This document shows, in pieces, positions 7,260 to 15,592 of a stretch of 49,057 nt of DNA (position 1 is its first letter; every line of letters begins with the position of its first letter). The DNA comes from Lachnospiraceae bacterium (GTDB lineage Bacteria; Bacillota; Clostridia; Lachnospirales; Lachnospiraceae), in the NCBI GenBank assembly GCA_024698345.1, contig JAILRH010000161.1, positions 1 to 49,057 on the forward strand, read 5' to 3'. The notes beneath the pieces are model-generated. The model did no database searches. It was not told where the DNA came from and saw nothing but the letters and a program-made list of their open reading frames with translations. The translations under genes were made by a program, and so were the position numbers.

Positions 7260-7907
7260 ATGAAAAGACAAGTTGACTTATTAGACATATCGGATGGAAA
7301 GTTATACGAAAGTAATGATATGGTGAGAGCAGACTGTTTTGGGTGTGAAGGATGTTCAAAATGTTGCACCGGAATGGGAGAGTCCATAGTGCTTGATCCC
7401 TTTGACGTATTTAATCTTACAGCGGGGACAGGTAAGACGTTTGAACAGTTGCTTGAATCTGAAATTGAGATGAATGTAGTGGATGGTATAACTCTTCCGA
7501 ATATTTGTATGAAAAGTGGAAAATGTGGCTTTCTAAAGGGTGGCAGATGTGAGGCCCATCAATTCAGACCGGGAATTTGCAGAATGTTTCCTTTGGGAAG
7601 GTATTACAATGAAGAAGGATTCAAATATTTTCTTCAGGTCCATGAATGCCCTGTAAATAATAAAGGGAAAATCAAAGTGAAGAAGTGGATAGGTTATCCT
7701 GATATTAACGGATACGAAGCATATATAAGATGCTGGCACGAGTTCATGATTGACCTCCAGGATAATCTTGCAGATCTTTCAGAAGATAATGTCAGGGTTC
7801 TTAATTTACTAGTGGTTAAGACTTTTTACCAGACACCTTATGGTGATGAATTCTTTGAGAAATTCTACGACAGAATGAAAAAAATAAAGGAGATGTTGGG
7901 ACTGTGA
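7260..7907 (+). CDS. YkgJ-family cysteine cluster protein
   Basis: This 215-residue soluble protein carries the CxxCxxCC-type cluster of the YkgJ family (also called the zinc- or iron-chelating domain). It reads DCFGCEGCSKCCTGMGE near residues 25-40. This is followed by the family's DPFDVFNLT helix, a KCGFLKGGRCEAH block with further cysteines, and RPGICRMFPLGRY. All expected metal ligands are present. The family binds Fe or Zn and is thought to serve metal handling or a redox step; no precise reaction is established. It lies 66 bases upstream of phosphofructokinase and may be co-transcribed with it. The ATG at 7260 has only a weak upstream AAGAAAG. Confidence 0.85.
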   Translation: MKRQVDLLDISDGKLYESNDMVRADCFGCEGCSKCCTGMGESIVLDPFDVFNLTAGTGKTFEQLLESEIEMNVVDGITLPNICMKSGKCGFLKGGRCEAHQFRPGICRMFPLGRYYNEEGFKYFLQVHECPVNNKGKIKVKKWIGYPDINGYEAYIRCWHEFMIDLQDNLADLSEDNVRVLNLLVVKTFYQTPYGDEFFEKFYDRMKKIKEMLGL

Positions 7908-7973
7908 GATGAACAGGCACATATAAAACGGAAATAGCGAGAACAACATTGAACCTTAATAGGAGTGAAAAAT

Positions 7974-8948
7974 ATGGGAGAAATTAGAAGAATTGCATTG
8001 CTTGCCAGCGGAGGAGATGCTCCGGGGATGAATTCAGCACTTCGCGCAGTTGTGTTTAGCGCGACCAAAGCAGGAATTGAAGTGGTGGGTGTGTATAGAG
8101 GGTACGATGGCCTTATTGATTGGGAAACTAAAGTACTTACGATTGATGATGTAAGAAATATTAACAATCAGGGAGGCACATTTTTATTTACGAGCAGAAG
8201 TGAAAGATTTCTCAACAAGATTTACAGAGAGAAAGCTGCTTCAAATCTAAGGGAGAATGACATTGATGCGGTAGTTGCAATCGGAGGAGACGGAACTCTC
8301 AGAGGTGCCATTGAATTTTGCAAGGAAGGCATTGATATTATATGTATTCCCGGAACAATTGACAGAGATGTATCCTGCACGGAATATACGCTGGGATTTG
8401 ATACAGCTGCTAATACAGCAATGGAAGCAATCGACAGAATCAGGGATTCTTCCGTTTCTCACGGAAGATGCAGCGTTGTGGAAGTCATGGGGCGAAAGAG
8501 AGGGTACATTGCTCTCTGGGCAGGAATGGCTACATCGGCAGATGCTATTTTGCTTCCGGAGAAGTGGGACGGAAATTATGACAGTGTTACGGATGCCATA
8601 ACCAGACGTCATGCAGACGGAAGAAACAGTTATCTTGTTGTGGTGGCAGAAGGTGTTACCGATGCACAGGCTCTTGCGGATAGGATTCGAGATAAGACGG
8701 GGTTTGAATCGAGAGTATCAGTTCTCGGATATCTTCAAAGAGGCGGTCAGCCAAGTGCCAAGGACAGAATGTACGCCTCACTCATGGGAGCCTATTCCAT
8801 CGAGATTTTATTGCAGGGAAGGCAAAACAGAATTGTGGCAATCAAGAACGACAGACTGATAGATTATGATATTGCAGAGGCAATAAAAATAAATAACAAC
8901 CAGTTGGATTCGTTCCAGTATGAACTAAGCCTGATGCTTCAGGAATAA
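7974..8948 (+). CDS. pfkA: 6-phosphofructokinase, ATP-type, with altered effector and active-site neighbours
   Basis: It phosphorylates fructose 6-phosphate in glycolysis. The ATG at 7974 is eight bases after AGGAG; an upstream GTG lies in that site. The 324-residue length fits bacterial PfkA. Seen in order: ASGGDAPGMNSALR (nucleotide loop), TSRSERF, IGGDGTLRGA, PGTIDRD, VEVMGRKRG and LGYLQRGG. The Gly residues in GGDG and PGTID mark ATP rather than pyrophosphate use. Odd points against E. coli PfkA: TIDND is TIDRD, with the catalytic Asp kept; the following IKGTDYT is VSCTEYT; effector-site Arg25 is Phe; and His249 in LGHIQRGG is Tyr. It may be a regulated variant or a second PFK with different allostery. 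Confidence 0.9.
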   Translation: MGEIRRIALLASGGDAPGMNSALRAVVFSATKAGIEVVGVYRGYDGLIDWETKVLTIDDVRNINNQGGTFLFTSRSERFLNKIYREKAASNLRENDIDAVVAIGGDGTLRGAIEFCKEGIDIICIPGTIDRDVSCTEYTLGFDTAANTAMEAIDRIRDSSVSHGRCSVVEVMGRKRGYIALWAGMATSADAILLPEKWDGNYDSVTDAITRRHADGRNSYLVVVAEGVTDAQALADRIRDKTGFESRVSVLGYLQRGGQPSAKDRMYASLMGAYSIEILLQGRQNRIVAIKNDRLIDYDIAEAIKINNNQLDSFQYELSLMLQE

Positions 8949-8997
8949 AAAACTGAAATAAACAGAAAATGCACAGTGATGTGAGAAAATAAAAAAG

Positions 8998-9056
8998 CAT
9001 ATTTGTGAAAAAGAATAATTAAAAACACATTTGTGAAAAGAATAATTAAAAACACA
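8998..9056 (+). repeat. Two-copy tandem repeat (~28 bp)
   Basis: Two copies of CATnTTTGTGAAAAAGAATAA-like sequence ending TTAAAAACA stand head to tail just before the SGNH hydrolase leader. The first copy is three bases longer. Confidence 0.75.
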
Positions 9057-9081
9057 AAAATGAAAGGGGATTATAAGAAAC

Positions 9082-10158
9082 ATGGAGAGATTATTAAAAA
9101 GAACATTGAAAGTATCATTAAAAAAATCATTAAAAAAGGGAATGGCAGTTGTGCTGGCAGCAACAATGACACTTTCAGTTGGAACAGTCGCAAATGCAAA
9201 GACAGTTAAACTGTCTAAAAAAAGCGTAACAGTAGCAGTTGGTGAGACAAAGACAATTATAGTTAAGAACCTGAATGCAAAAAAAATTAAGAGTATCAAA
9301 GCTGTATCAGATAATAAAAAAGTTGCCAAAGTCAAAAAGAATGGAAAAACCAAAATAAAGGTCAGCGGTGTTAAAGAGGGAACAGCCAAAGTAAAGGTAA
9401 CATTAAAGATTAAAAAAGGAAAAAAAGTACAGAACAAAAAACTGATTTTAAAAGTTACAGTTACAAAGAATAGTAAAAATGCAAACAAAGAAGCAAATAA
9501 AAAAGTTGAAGAAACAACAAAAGAGGAGGAAACGACTATGGCAGATACTTCTATTTTAAATGGAAAGACTATTGTGTGGCTTGGCTCATCGGTTACAAGG
9601 GGATACGGTTCGAACGGATACACTATGGCAGACGGAATTGCTGCAAAGCACAGCGGAACAGTCTGTGAAAAATATGCGGTTGACGGAACTACACTTGTAA
9701 ATGAGAGCAGTACTTCTTACGTGGCAAGAATGATGAATGAGATTGACACAAATAAGAAGATTGATATTTTTGTTCTTCAGTTATCAACAAATGATGCGAC
9801 TAATAAGAAAACTATCGGCGAAGTATCAACAAGCACTGATATTAAGGATTTTGATGACAAAACAGTGGTTGGTGCAATGGAAACAATTATTGCATATGTT
9901 AAGAATACATGGAATTGTCCTATTGTCATTTACACAAGTCCTAAGTATGCTAACACTCATTATGAGCAGATGGTTCAAAAAACTTACGATGTTGTGAAAA
10001 AATGGAATATAGGACTTATTGATTTGTGGACAGATCCTGATATGACACCTGCAAAATCGGGATACATGAAGGACGCAATTCATCCGACAAGACTTGGATA
10101 TGATAATTTATGGACACCTAAATTTGAGGCATATCTTGCAGAATATCTAAAGAAGTAA
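9082..10158 (+). CDS. Secreted SGNH/GDSL-type esterase with a lysine-rich Ig-like N domain
   Basis: This 358-residue exported protein begins with a charged head and a signal peptide ending near TVANA (about residue 39). Residues 40-130 form an Ig-like domain of Big2 type, extremely rich in lysine (KKVAKVKKNGKTKIKVSG). Such lysine-rich domains are common on Lachnospiraceae cell-surface enzymes and probably aid wall binding. A KEETTKEEETT linker follows. From residue ~155 the SGNH hydrolase fold shows block I VWLGSSVTRGYG (Ser nucleophile), LSTND (oxyanion Asn) and DAIHPTRLGYD (Asp and His). It probably removes acetyl or other ester groups from polysaccharide; the substrate is not shown. The ATG at 9082 follows AAAGGGG about 13 bases upstream. 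Confidence 0.88.
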   Translation: MERLLKRTLKVSLKKSLKKGMAVVLAATMTLSVGTVANAKTVKLSKKSVTVAVGETKTIIVKNLNAKKIKSIKAVSDNKKVAKVKKNGKTKIKVSGVKEGTAKVKVTLKIKKGKKVQNKKLILKVTVTKNSKNANKEANKKVEETTKEEETTMADTSILNGKTIVWLGSSVTRGYGSNGYTMADGIAAKHSGTVCEKYAVDGTTLVNESSTSYVARMMNEIDTNKKIDIFVLQLSTNDATNKKTIGEVSTSTDIKDFDDKTVVGAMETIIAYVKNTWNCPIVIYTSPKYANTHYEQMVQKTYDVVKKWNIGLIDLWTDPDMTPAKSGYMKDAIHPTRLGYDNLWTPKFEAYLAEYLKK

Positions 10159-10205
10159 CAGCACGTATGTGTTCTTAAATTACATGCAGGAAAAGAGGAA
10201 TAATA

Positions 10206-10937
10206 ATGACACGGATGATGGGAAGATATCTGTTCAAATTGTTTATAAGACTGGGTATATTTGGAACTATTCTATCAATTTATTTATATGATAAAGAGCA
10301 TTTGAGAGAACTGGTAGTACAACCTATTTCTATGGGGATTTGTTTTATGCATGTTGTGTGGCTCATGTTTATGGTTATGATGCTAAGACATTTATTCCCG
10401 GGAGAAGTTGTCACCATGGCATTAAAAAAATTAAAGGCGCAGCCAAAGCCGGCGCAGGAAGTCGGTAAGGAACTGGAGATGTACAGATTTATCCAGAATC
10501 AGAACAAAAGGGCATGGATGGTTATGCTTGTGTGGCTGATTTTTAACGGTCTTTGGGGACTGCTGTATCTGTTTCATATTATTGACGAGACAGACCTTGT
10601 AATGCTGTCAGTATTTTATTTTGTATGTGACTATATATGCATTCTCTTTTTCTGCCCGTTCCAGACATTTATCATGAAAAATAAGTGTTGTGTCAACTGC
10701 AGAATATTTGATTGGGGACATTTTATGATGTTTACACCGATGCTTTTTATAAGAAACTTTTACAGTTGGAGTCTGTTCTTCACATCCGCTGTAGTTTTAA
10801 TTCATTGGGAGATAAAGTACATAAAATATCCTGAAAAGTTCTGGGAAGGAACAAATGAAAATCTCAGATGTGTGAATTGCAAGGATAAGACATGCAAAAT
10901 GAAGAAGAAGATAACCAAGGCAATCATAAAAGACTAA
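10206..10937 (+). CDS. Uncharacterised multi-pass membrane protein with cysteine pairs
   Basis: The 243-residue protein has about five to six predicted membrane helices (GIFGTILSIYLY, CFMHVVWLMFMVMML, MVMLVWLIFNGLWGLLYLF, and others). Two cysteine groups, KNKCCVNC near residue 160 and LRCVNCKDKTC near residue 225, sit outside the helices. They could bind metal or an iron-sulfur cluster. An ATG at 10206 follows AAAGAGGAAT. No family is recognised. It stands alone between the esterase and an ABC operon. Confidence 0.6.
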   Translation: MTRMMGRYLFKLFIRLGIFGTILSIYLYDKEHLRELVVQPISMGICFMHVVWLMFMVMMLRHLFPGEVVTMALKKLKAQPKPAQEVGKELEMYRFIQNQNKRAWMVMLVWLIFNGLWGLLYLFHIIDETDLVMLSVFYFVCDYICILFFCPFQTFIMKNKCCVNCRIFDWGHFMMFTPMLFIRNFYSWSLFFTSAVVLIHWEIKYIKYPEKFWEGTNENLRCVNCKDKTCKMKKKITKAIIKD

Positions 10938-10940
10938 TTA

Positions 10941-10991
10941 ATTAAAAAAGCAAAAGTAAAAAATAAAATGCATAAAATTAAAAAAGCAAAA
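10941..10991 (+). repeat. Partial 36-bp tandem repeat
   Basis: ATTAAAAAAGCAAAA occurs at 10941 and again 36 bp later at 10977, in the A-rich gap after the membrane protein gene. About 1.4 units are present. Confidence 0.55.
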
Positions 10992-11100
10992 TATGTAATA
11001 TAAAAATATTTGATTGTAAAATCTAAACGCAAATATACATGATTGCATAATAGTAATTGACAAAATACAAAGATAAAAAAGAAAAAATTTCGGAGGGAAT

Positions 11101-11814
11101 ATGTTACAGATTGAGCGTTTGACAAAAGAGTATGGGGGTAAAGTTGCAGTTAAGGATTTGTCGATTCATATCAGTCCGGGAGAATTATACGGGTTTATAG
11201 GACACAACGGAGCCGGTAAGACCACGACTATCAAGTCGTGTTGCGGCATAATTGATTTTGATGAAGGTGAGATAAAGATTGATGGGATTTCCGTCAGGGA
11301 TAATCCCATCGAATGTAAGAAAAAGATAGCATATATTCCGGACAATCCGGATTTGTATGAGTATATGACAGGAATTCAGTTTTTAGATTTTATTTCTGAT
11401 ATTTTTGGAGTTGATAAGCAGACGAGAAGCGAGAGGATAATTAAGTACGCAGACATGTTCGGAATAACAGACAGTCTGTCTGAATTGCTGTCAGGATACT
11501 CTCATGGCATGAAACAAAAGCTTGCCATTATTTCTGCCTGGGTTCACGAGCCGAAACTTATAATTATGGATGAACCATTTGTGGGACTTGATCCAAAAGC
11601 GGCATTTACTTTAAAGGAGATGATGAGAGAACATTGTAATAACGGTGGTTCTATTTTCTTCTCAACTCACGTGCTTGATGTGGCGGAAAAGTTGTGCGAT
11701 AAAGTGGCGATAATTATAAAGGGAAACCTTGTAAAGTGTGGAACAGTTGAAGACGTAAAAGGTGATTCTTCGCTGGAGAGTGTCTTCCTTGAAATGGAGG
11801 GCAGCAATGACTAG
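11101..11814 (+). CDS. ABC exporter ATP-binding protein
   Basis: This 237-residue ATPase has Walker A GHNGAGKTT, Q-loop IPDNPDLYEY, signature LSGYSHGM (a variant of LSGGQ seen in ABC-2 exporters), Walker B LIIMDEPFVGLDP and the switch His in STHVLDVAEK. The ATG at 11101 lies directly after CGGAGGGAAT. The 3' end overlaps the permease gene by 8 bp, so the two are co-translated. The family exports drugs, peptides or lipids; the cargo is not known. Confidence 0.92.
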   Translation: MLQIERLTKEYGGKVAVKDLSIHISPGELYGFIGHNGAGKTTTIKSCCGIIDFDEGEIKIDGISVRDNPIECKKKIAYIPDNPDLYEYMTGIQFLDFISDIFGVDKQTRSERIIKYADMFGITDSLSELLSGYSHGMKQKLAIISAWVHEPKLIIMDEPFVGLDPKAAFTLKEMMREHCNNGGSIFFSTHVLDVAEKLCDKVAIIIKGNLVKCGTVEDVKGDSSLESVFLEMEGSND

Positions 11815-13426
11815 AATTCTTATAAAGTCGCAGTTACTGCAATTTTTCAGTTCATCATTTTTAGATAAAAAATCAGGCAAAAGAAAGTCACAAATCAGCA
11901 CGATAATAATTAATGCCTTAACTGTTTTTACAGGTATAATGGCAATTAATGCCGGCATGCTAAAGATTTCTAAAGAACTGATTTTACCACTCCATGAATA
12001 TCATCTGGAGTGGCTTTATTTGCTCATGATTAGTTTCCTGGCAATTATCGTGGGAACTATGATATCGATTTTTAGCACACAAGAAGTAGTGTTCGCACCA
12101 AAGGATAATGATTTGCTACTGGCTCTGCCGGTTCCTGTCAGAAGCATAATTGCAAGCAGATTGAGTTATATTTACATAATTGGCGGAACAATCAGTACGC
12201 TGATAATGATACCGGGACTTATAATATATTATTTTAATGTTCAAATCAGTGTGAAAAGTATTGTGGCATCAGTATCTTTGGTGGTGATCGTTTCAATATT
12301 GGTGCTGATGTTTGCAACAATTGGCGGATGGGCATGCGCTGCATTTATAAGCAGCAACTCAAATAAAAATAAGAAGCTGACAAATGCGATAATGACGTTT
12401 GGGTCTTTGGCCGTTTACTATTATTTGTTTGTAAAGATAACAGAGATTTTTGGACAGGTCATGGACAATGCGGGAGGACTGGGAGAAAAGGTTCAAAGCA
12501 GCAATCAGTTGATATATTTGATAGGAAGGGCGATTTCCGGAGACATTGGTCTGCTAATTATAATTTGGATAGTCGTAATTGCTGTTGCGATGTTTTTGTT
12601 TATTATTTTTGAAAAGAAGTATCTTGGATATATAACAAGACAAAATGCCAGGGAGGCAAAGGCTTTTGATGTCGGACAGATAAAAGCAAAAAGTCTGACA
12701 ACCGCTTTGTTGTTTAAAGAATTTAAAAGGTATTTGTCCTGTGGAAATTATATTCTTAATTGTTCATTTGGAACAGTGTTTATGATGGTATTATCCGTGT
12801 TTATGCTGTTTGAGGGGAATGATATTTTTAAACTTATTGAACTGATGATTGATTCAGAAATAAATTATGTTCCGATACTCAATATTTCGCTTATATGTAT
12901 AATGATATCACTAAATACCATAACAGCTCCTTCAATTTCTTTAGAGGGAAGGAATTTATGGATATTAAAATCTCTTCCGGTAAGTGAGTGGACAATCATC
13001 AAAAATAAAATTAAACTTCACTATATTATAACAATAGTACCTGTGCTACTGTTTGATGTAGAACTGCTTGTGCTGGCAAAACTGGATTTGTATGTAAGTG
13101 TAATGACGATTCTTATAACAATGCTATATCCGTTATTTACGGCGGGTTTGGGGTTATTCATCAATCTTATGAAACCAAAATTGAATTGGACCAATGAATC
13201 TGCAGTGACAAGGTTAAATATGGGAATTATCGCAGCCATGGTAATTGGCGGGGCGATTCCTGTAATTATTATGATGGGCTCAATAAAAATAATATATTCA
13301 TATCAGATTGAAAATGCAACAAAACCGTTAATGATAAGTTTCTTACTGCTAGAGACTTTTGCGGTTGCGGGAATGCTGGTGCTGTTAAAAACAGTTGGTG
13401 TAAAGAAGTTGAGAAAAATATATTAA
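11807..13426 (+). CDS. ABC-2-type exporter permease
   Basis: The start is the ATG at 11807, eight bases inside the ATPase gene and behind a GGAGGG site. The ~539-residue protein has around a dozen predicted helices in two groups, separated by a soluble loop (EKKYLGYITRQNAREAKAF, about residues 265-310). This is the usual shape of large ABC-2 permeases of the YhaP/YthQ type in clostridia (resemblance only). A VFAPKDNDLLLALPVP motif after the second helix matches the conserved cytoplasmic part of that group, which places it as partner of the upstream ATPase. The last codons belong to a 35-bp tandem repeat that continues beyond the stop codon. Confidence 0.85.
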   Translation: MTRILIKSQLLQFFSSSFLDKKSGKRKSQISTIIINALTVFTGIMAINAGMLKISKELILPLHEYHLEWLYLLMISFLAIIVGTMISIFSTQEVVFAPKDNDLLLALPVPVRSIIASRLSYIYIIGGTISTLIMIPGLIIYYFNVQISVKSIVASVSLVVIVSILVLMFATIGGWACAAFISSNSNKNKKLTNAIMTFGSLAVYYYLFVKITEIFGQVMDNAGGLGEKVQSSNQLIYLIGRAISGDIGLLIIIWIVVIAVAMFLFIIFEKKYLGYITRQNAREAKAFDVGQIKAKSLTTALLFKEFKRYLSCGNYILNCSFGTVFMMVLSVFMLFEGNDIFKLIELMIDSEINYVPILNISLICIMISLNTITAPSISLEGRNLWILKSLPVSEWTIIKNKIKLHYIITIVPVLLFDVELLVLAKLDLYVSVMTILITMLYPLFTAGLGLFINLMKPKLNWTNESAVTRLNMGIIAAMVIGGAIPVIIMMGSIKIIYSYQIENATKPLMISFLLLETFAVAGMLVLLKTVGVKKLRKIY

Positions 13427-13510
13427 TTGAAAGTAGATTGAAATACAGAAAAATATATTAACTGAAAGTAGATTGAAATACAGAAAAATATATTAATTGC
13501 AAATGAAATA
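13411..13510 (+). repeat. 35-bp tandem repeat seeded at the permease stop codon
   Basis: GAGAAAAATATATTAA at the end of the permease gene (13411) is repeated as CAGAAAAATATATTAA at 13446 and 13481, exactly 35 bp apart. The second copy is nearly perfect and the third is shortened to 30 bp. The first unit spans the gene's stop codon. Confidence 0.85.
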
Positions 13511-13545
13511 CAGATATTATATTAATATAATTTGGAGATGACATT

Positions 13546-14355
13546 ATGATTATTGGAGCAATTATTTTAATATTGATGGTGGCATATTTATTTTTGCTTA
13601 AGCCAAACTCTGGAAGAAGGGAGCAGCTGAAACCTTTTGAGGATACATATATAGCTCACAGGGGATTTTTCGATTATGAGAATGCCCCTGAAAATTCCAT
13701 GCCGGCATTTGTCAGGGCTGTTGAAAAGGGATATGGAATTGAACTGGACGTGCAGGCAACAACAGACGGCGAACTTATGGTTTTCCATGATGCTTCCTTA
13801 GAGAGAATGTGTGGTGTAGACAGGAAACTGACAGATTGCACTTATGAGGAACTTATGACATTCAGGCTTGGCGATACCGAGGAAAAGATACCAAAATACA
13901 CTGATGTGTTATCAATGATATCAGGTAAAGTACCGCTGTTAATAGAAATTAAACCTGAAGGCGACTACATTGGCACCATTGAAAAAGTTACTGATGTAAT
14001 GAAGAGTTATGACGGCGTGTATTGTGTACAGTCCTTTGAGCCGAGAGTACTTGGTTGGCTTAAAAATAACCGACCGGAGATTTTGAGGGGGCAGCTTTCC
14101 ATGAATTTCTGGTTCAGCAACAGTGATTTGTCTCCTTTAAAGAAAATATTAATGTCAAATCTGTTACTTAATTTTTATGCAAAGCCGGACTTTATTTCCT
14201 ACAAGCAGAAACACGCTGCGCAGCTTTCATATGTTATATGCAGAAAGTTATTCAACGTGGCAAACGCAGGGTGGACCATCAGATCACAGAAACAGCTTAA
14301 AAGAGCAAAGAAGAATTTTCAGATAATGATCTTCGACAGTTTTGAACCGAAGTGA
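13546..14355 (+). CDS. glpQ: Membrane-anchored glycerophosphodiester phosphodiesterase
   Basis: It hydrolyses glycerophosphodiesters to glycerol 3-phosphate plus an alcohol. An N-terminal helix (residues 2-19, IGAIILILMVAYLFLL) anchors it or acts as an uncleaved signal. The GDPD TIM-barrel motifs are clear: AHRGFF, APENSMPAF, IELDVQAT, VFHDASLERM and LLIEIKPEG. These supply the His-Arg-Gly, Glu-x-Asp and His-Asp catalytic residues. The 269-residue length is a little longer than minimal GDPDs. The ATG at 13546 follows TTGGAGATGAC. The gene symbol is by family only. It stands alone, bounded by tandem repeats on both sides. Confidence 0.87.
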   Translation: MIIGAIILILMVAYLFLLKPNSGRREQLKPFEDTYIAHRGFFDYENAPENSMPAFVRAVEKGYGIELDVQATTDGELMVFHDASLERMCGVDRKLTDCTYEELMTFRLGDTEEKIPKYTDVLSMISGKVPLLIEIKPEGDYIGTIEKVTDVMKSYDGVYCVQSFEPRVLGWLKNNRPEILRGQLSMNFWFSNSDLSPLKKILMSNLLLNFYAKPDFISYKQKHAAQLSYVICRKLFNVANAGWTIRSQKQLKRAKKNFQIMIFDSFEPK

Positions 14356-14365
14356 TAAAAATCAT

Positions 14366-14463
14366 AAGTATCAGCATGGGTGCTAATCGGGATGAAAACG
14401 GAAGTATCAGCATGGATACTAATCGGGATGAAATCGGAAGTATCAGCATGATTGATAACTAAG
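14366..14463 (+). repeat. 36-bp tandem repeat, about 2.7 copies
   Basis: Units begin AAGTATCAGCATGG at 14366, 14402 and 14438, exactly 36 bp apart, 11 bp after the GDPD stop codon. Further on, CCCCGCCT (14475-14482) and AGGTGGGG (14496-14503) form a short hairpin in the leader of tcdA. Confidence 0.85.
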
Positions 14464-14531
14464 AAGCAGATGTTCCCCGCCTCTATACAAAGTGAAGGTG
14501 GGGGTAAGAAGATAAGAAAGAAGATAACAAA

Positions 14532-15287
14532 ATGATAGATCAGTTTTCAAGAACAAAACTTCTCATAGGAGAAAAGGGCGTAGATAAATTGGCAAATGCC
14601 AGAGTTGCGGTATTTGGAATCGGAGGAGTCGGTGGATATGTGTGCGAGGCTCTCGCAAGAAGCGGGGTTGGCCACTTCGATCTGATTGACAATGACACTG
14701 TAAGTCTTACCAATATCAACAGGCAGATAATAGCTCTTCACAGTACAGTCGGAAAATATAAAACAGAAGTTATGCGGGACAGAATGCGAGACATTAATCC
14801 TGAGGTTGAGGTAGAGATACACAACTGTTTCTTCCTTCCGGAAAATGCAGATGAATTTGATTTTTCGAAGTATGATTATGTGGTTGATGCAGTTGATACT
14901 GTGGCGGCAAAATTGTCTGTTATTGTAAAAGCAAAAGAAGAAGGCGTACCGGTTATAAGCAGCATGGGAGCAGGAAATAAACTTGATCCGACGCAGTTTA
15001 AGGTTGCTGATATTTACAAGACAAAAGTATGTCCTCTTGCCAAAGTTATGAGAAGAGAATTAAAGAACAGAGGAATTAAAAAATTAAAGGTAGTATATTC
15101 GGAAGAACTGCCTGTAAAGCAGGATGAAAAAACTGTAAAAGCCTACAACGAAAATGATTTTGAAAATCCTGAAATTGAGAAGAAATCAAACAAGAGAAGT
15201 ACTCCGGGAAGCACTGCATTTGTGCCTTCGGTTGCAGGTCTGATTATAGCAGGAGAAGTAATAAAAGATATTGTAAATAAGAATTGA
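14532..15287 (+). CDS. tcdA: tRNA threonylcarbamoyladenosine dehydratase (TcdA/YgdL)
   Basis: This E1-like ATP-dependent enzyme converts t6A37 of tRNA to its cyclic form. Residues 1-30 (DQFSRTKLLIGEKGVDKLANARV) and the nucleotide-binding FGIGGVGGYVCEALARSGVG are the TcdA signature. They are followed by DNDTVSLTNINRQ, the adenylation Asp/Arg region, DAVDTVAAKL and SSMGAGNKLDPTQFKVADI. A conserved KVCPLAKVMRREL and the C-terminal STPGSTAFVPSVAGLI complete the fold. The 251-residue length is typical. The ATG at 14532 follows AAGAAAGAAGATAAC, a weak site. Confidence 0.93.
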   Translation: MIDQFSRTKLLIGEKGVDKLANARVAVFGIGGVGGYVCEALARSGVGHFDLIDNDTVSLTNINRQIIALHSTVGKYKTEVMRDRMRDINPEVEVEIHNCFFLPENADEFDFSKYDYVVDAVDTVAAKLSVIVKAKEEGVPVISSMGAGNKLDPTQFKVADIYKTKVCPLAKVMRRELKNRGIKKLKVVYSEELPVKQDEKTVKAYNENDFENPEIEKKSNKRSTPGSTAFVPSVAGLIIAGEVIKDIVNKN

Positions 15288-15327
15288 AAAAGATAAAAAA
15301 CAAATGAAATCTGCATGTTTTAATTTG

Positions 15328-15356
15328 TTGAAACGGTCTCTCCAAAATGGTATTAT
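15328..15356 (+). promoter_or_regulatory. Candidate promoter of the Sel1-repeat gene
   Basis: TTGAAA (15328-15333) and TATTAT (15351-15356) are separated by 17 bp. Confidence 0.6.
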
Positions 15357-15431
15357 AGAAGTATGTAACAAAGCTTATTAGGGCTTTGATTTGTACGGAC
15401 AGAAACGGGATAATATTCCATATAGAAATGA

Positions 15432-15512
15432 ACATATGAAGGTGTCATATAAGCAAATACATATGAAGGTGTCACATAAGCAAATACATATGAAGATGCC
15501 TTATAAACATAG
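15432..15512 (+). repeat. 27-bp tandem repeat, three copies
   Basis: Units start ACATATGAAGGTGTC at 15432 and 15459 and ACATATGAAGATGCC at 15486. Each contains CATATG, and two contain CATATGAAGGTG, which looks like a start codon followed by a ribosome-site-like GGTG. No frame stays open usefully. Confidence 0.85.
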
Positions 15513-15592
15513 CATATTTGTGTATAAATGCCGGGGCACTCCTAAAATTATTATCTAATTGCAGTGAACGGCAGGCGCGGAAGGGAGGCAGT

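Larger units (their letters stand above)
15288..15592. other. 305-bp gap with a promoter and a 27-bp tandem array in the leader
   Basis: No gene is seen. A promoter lies at 15328-15356 and a 27-bp tandem repeat at 15432-15512, so the Sel1-repeat gene would have an ~230-nt leader that contains the array. Confidence 0.55.
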
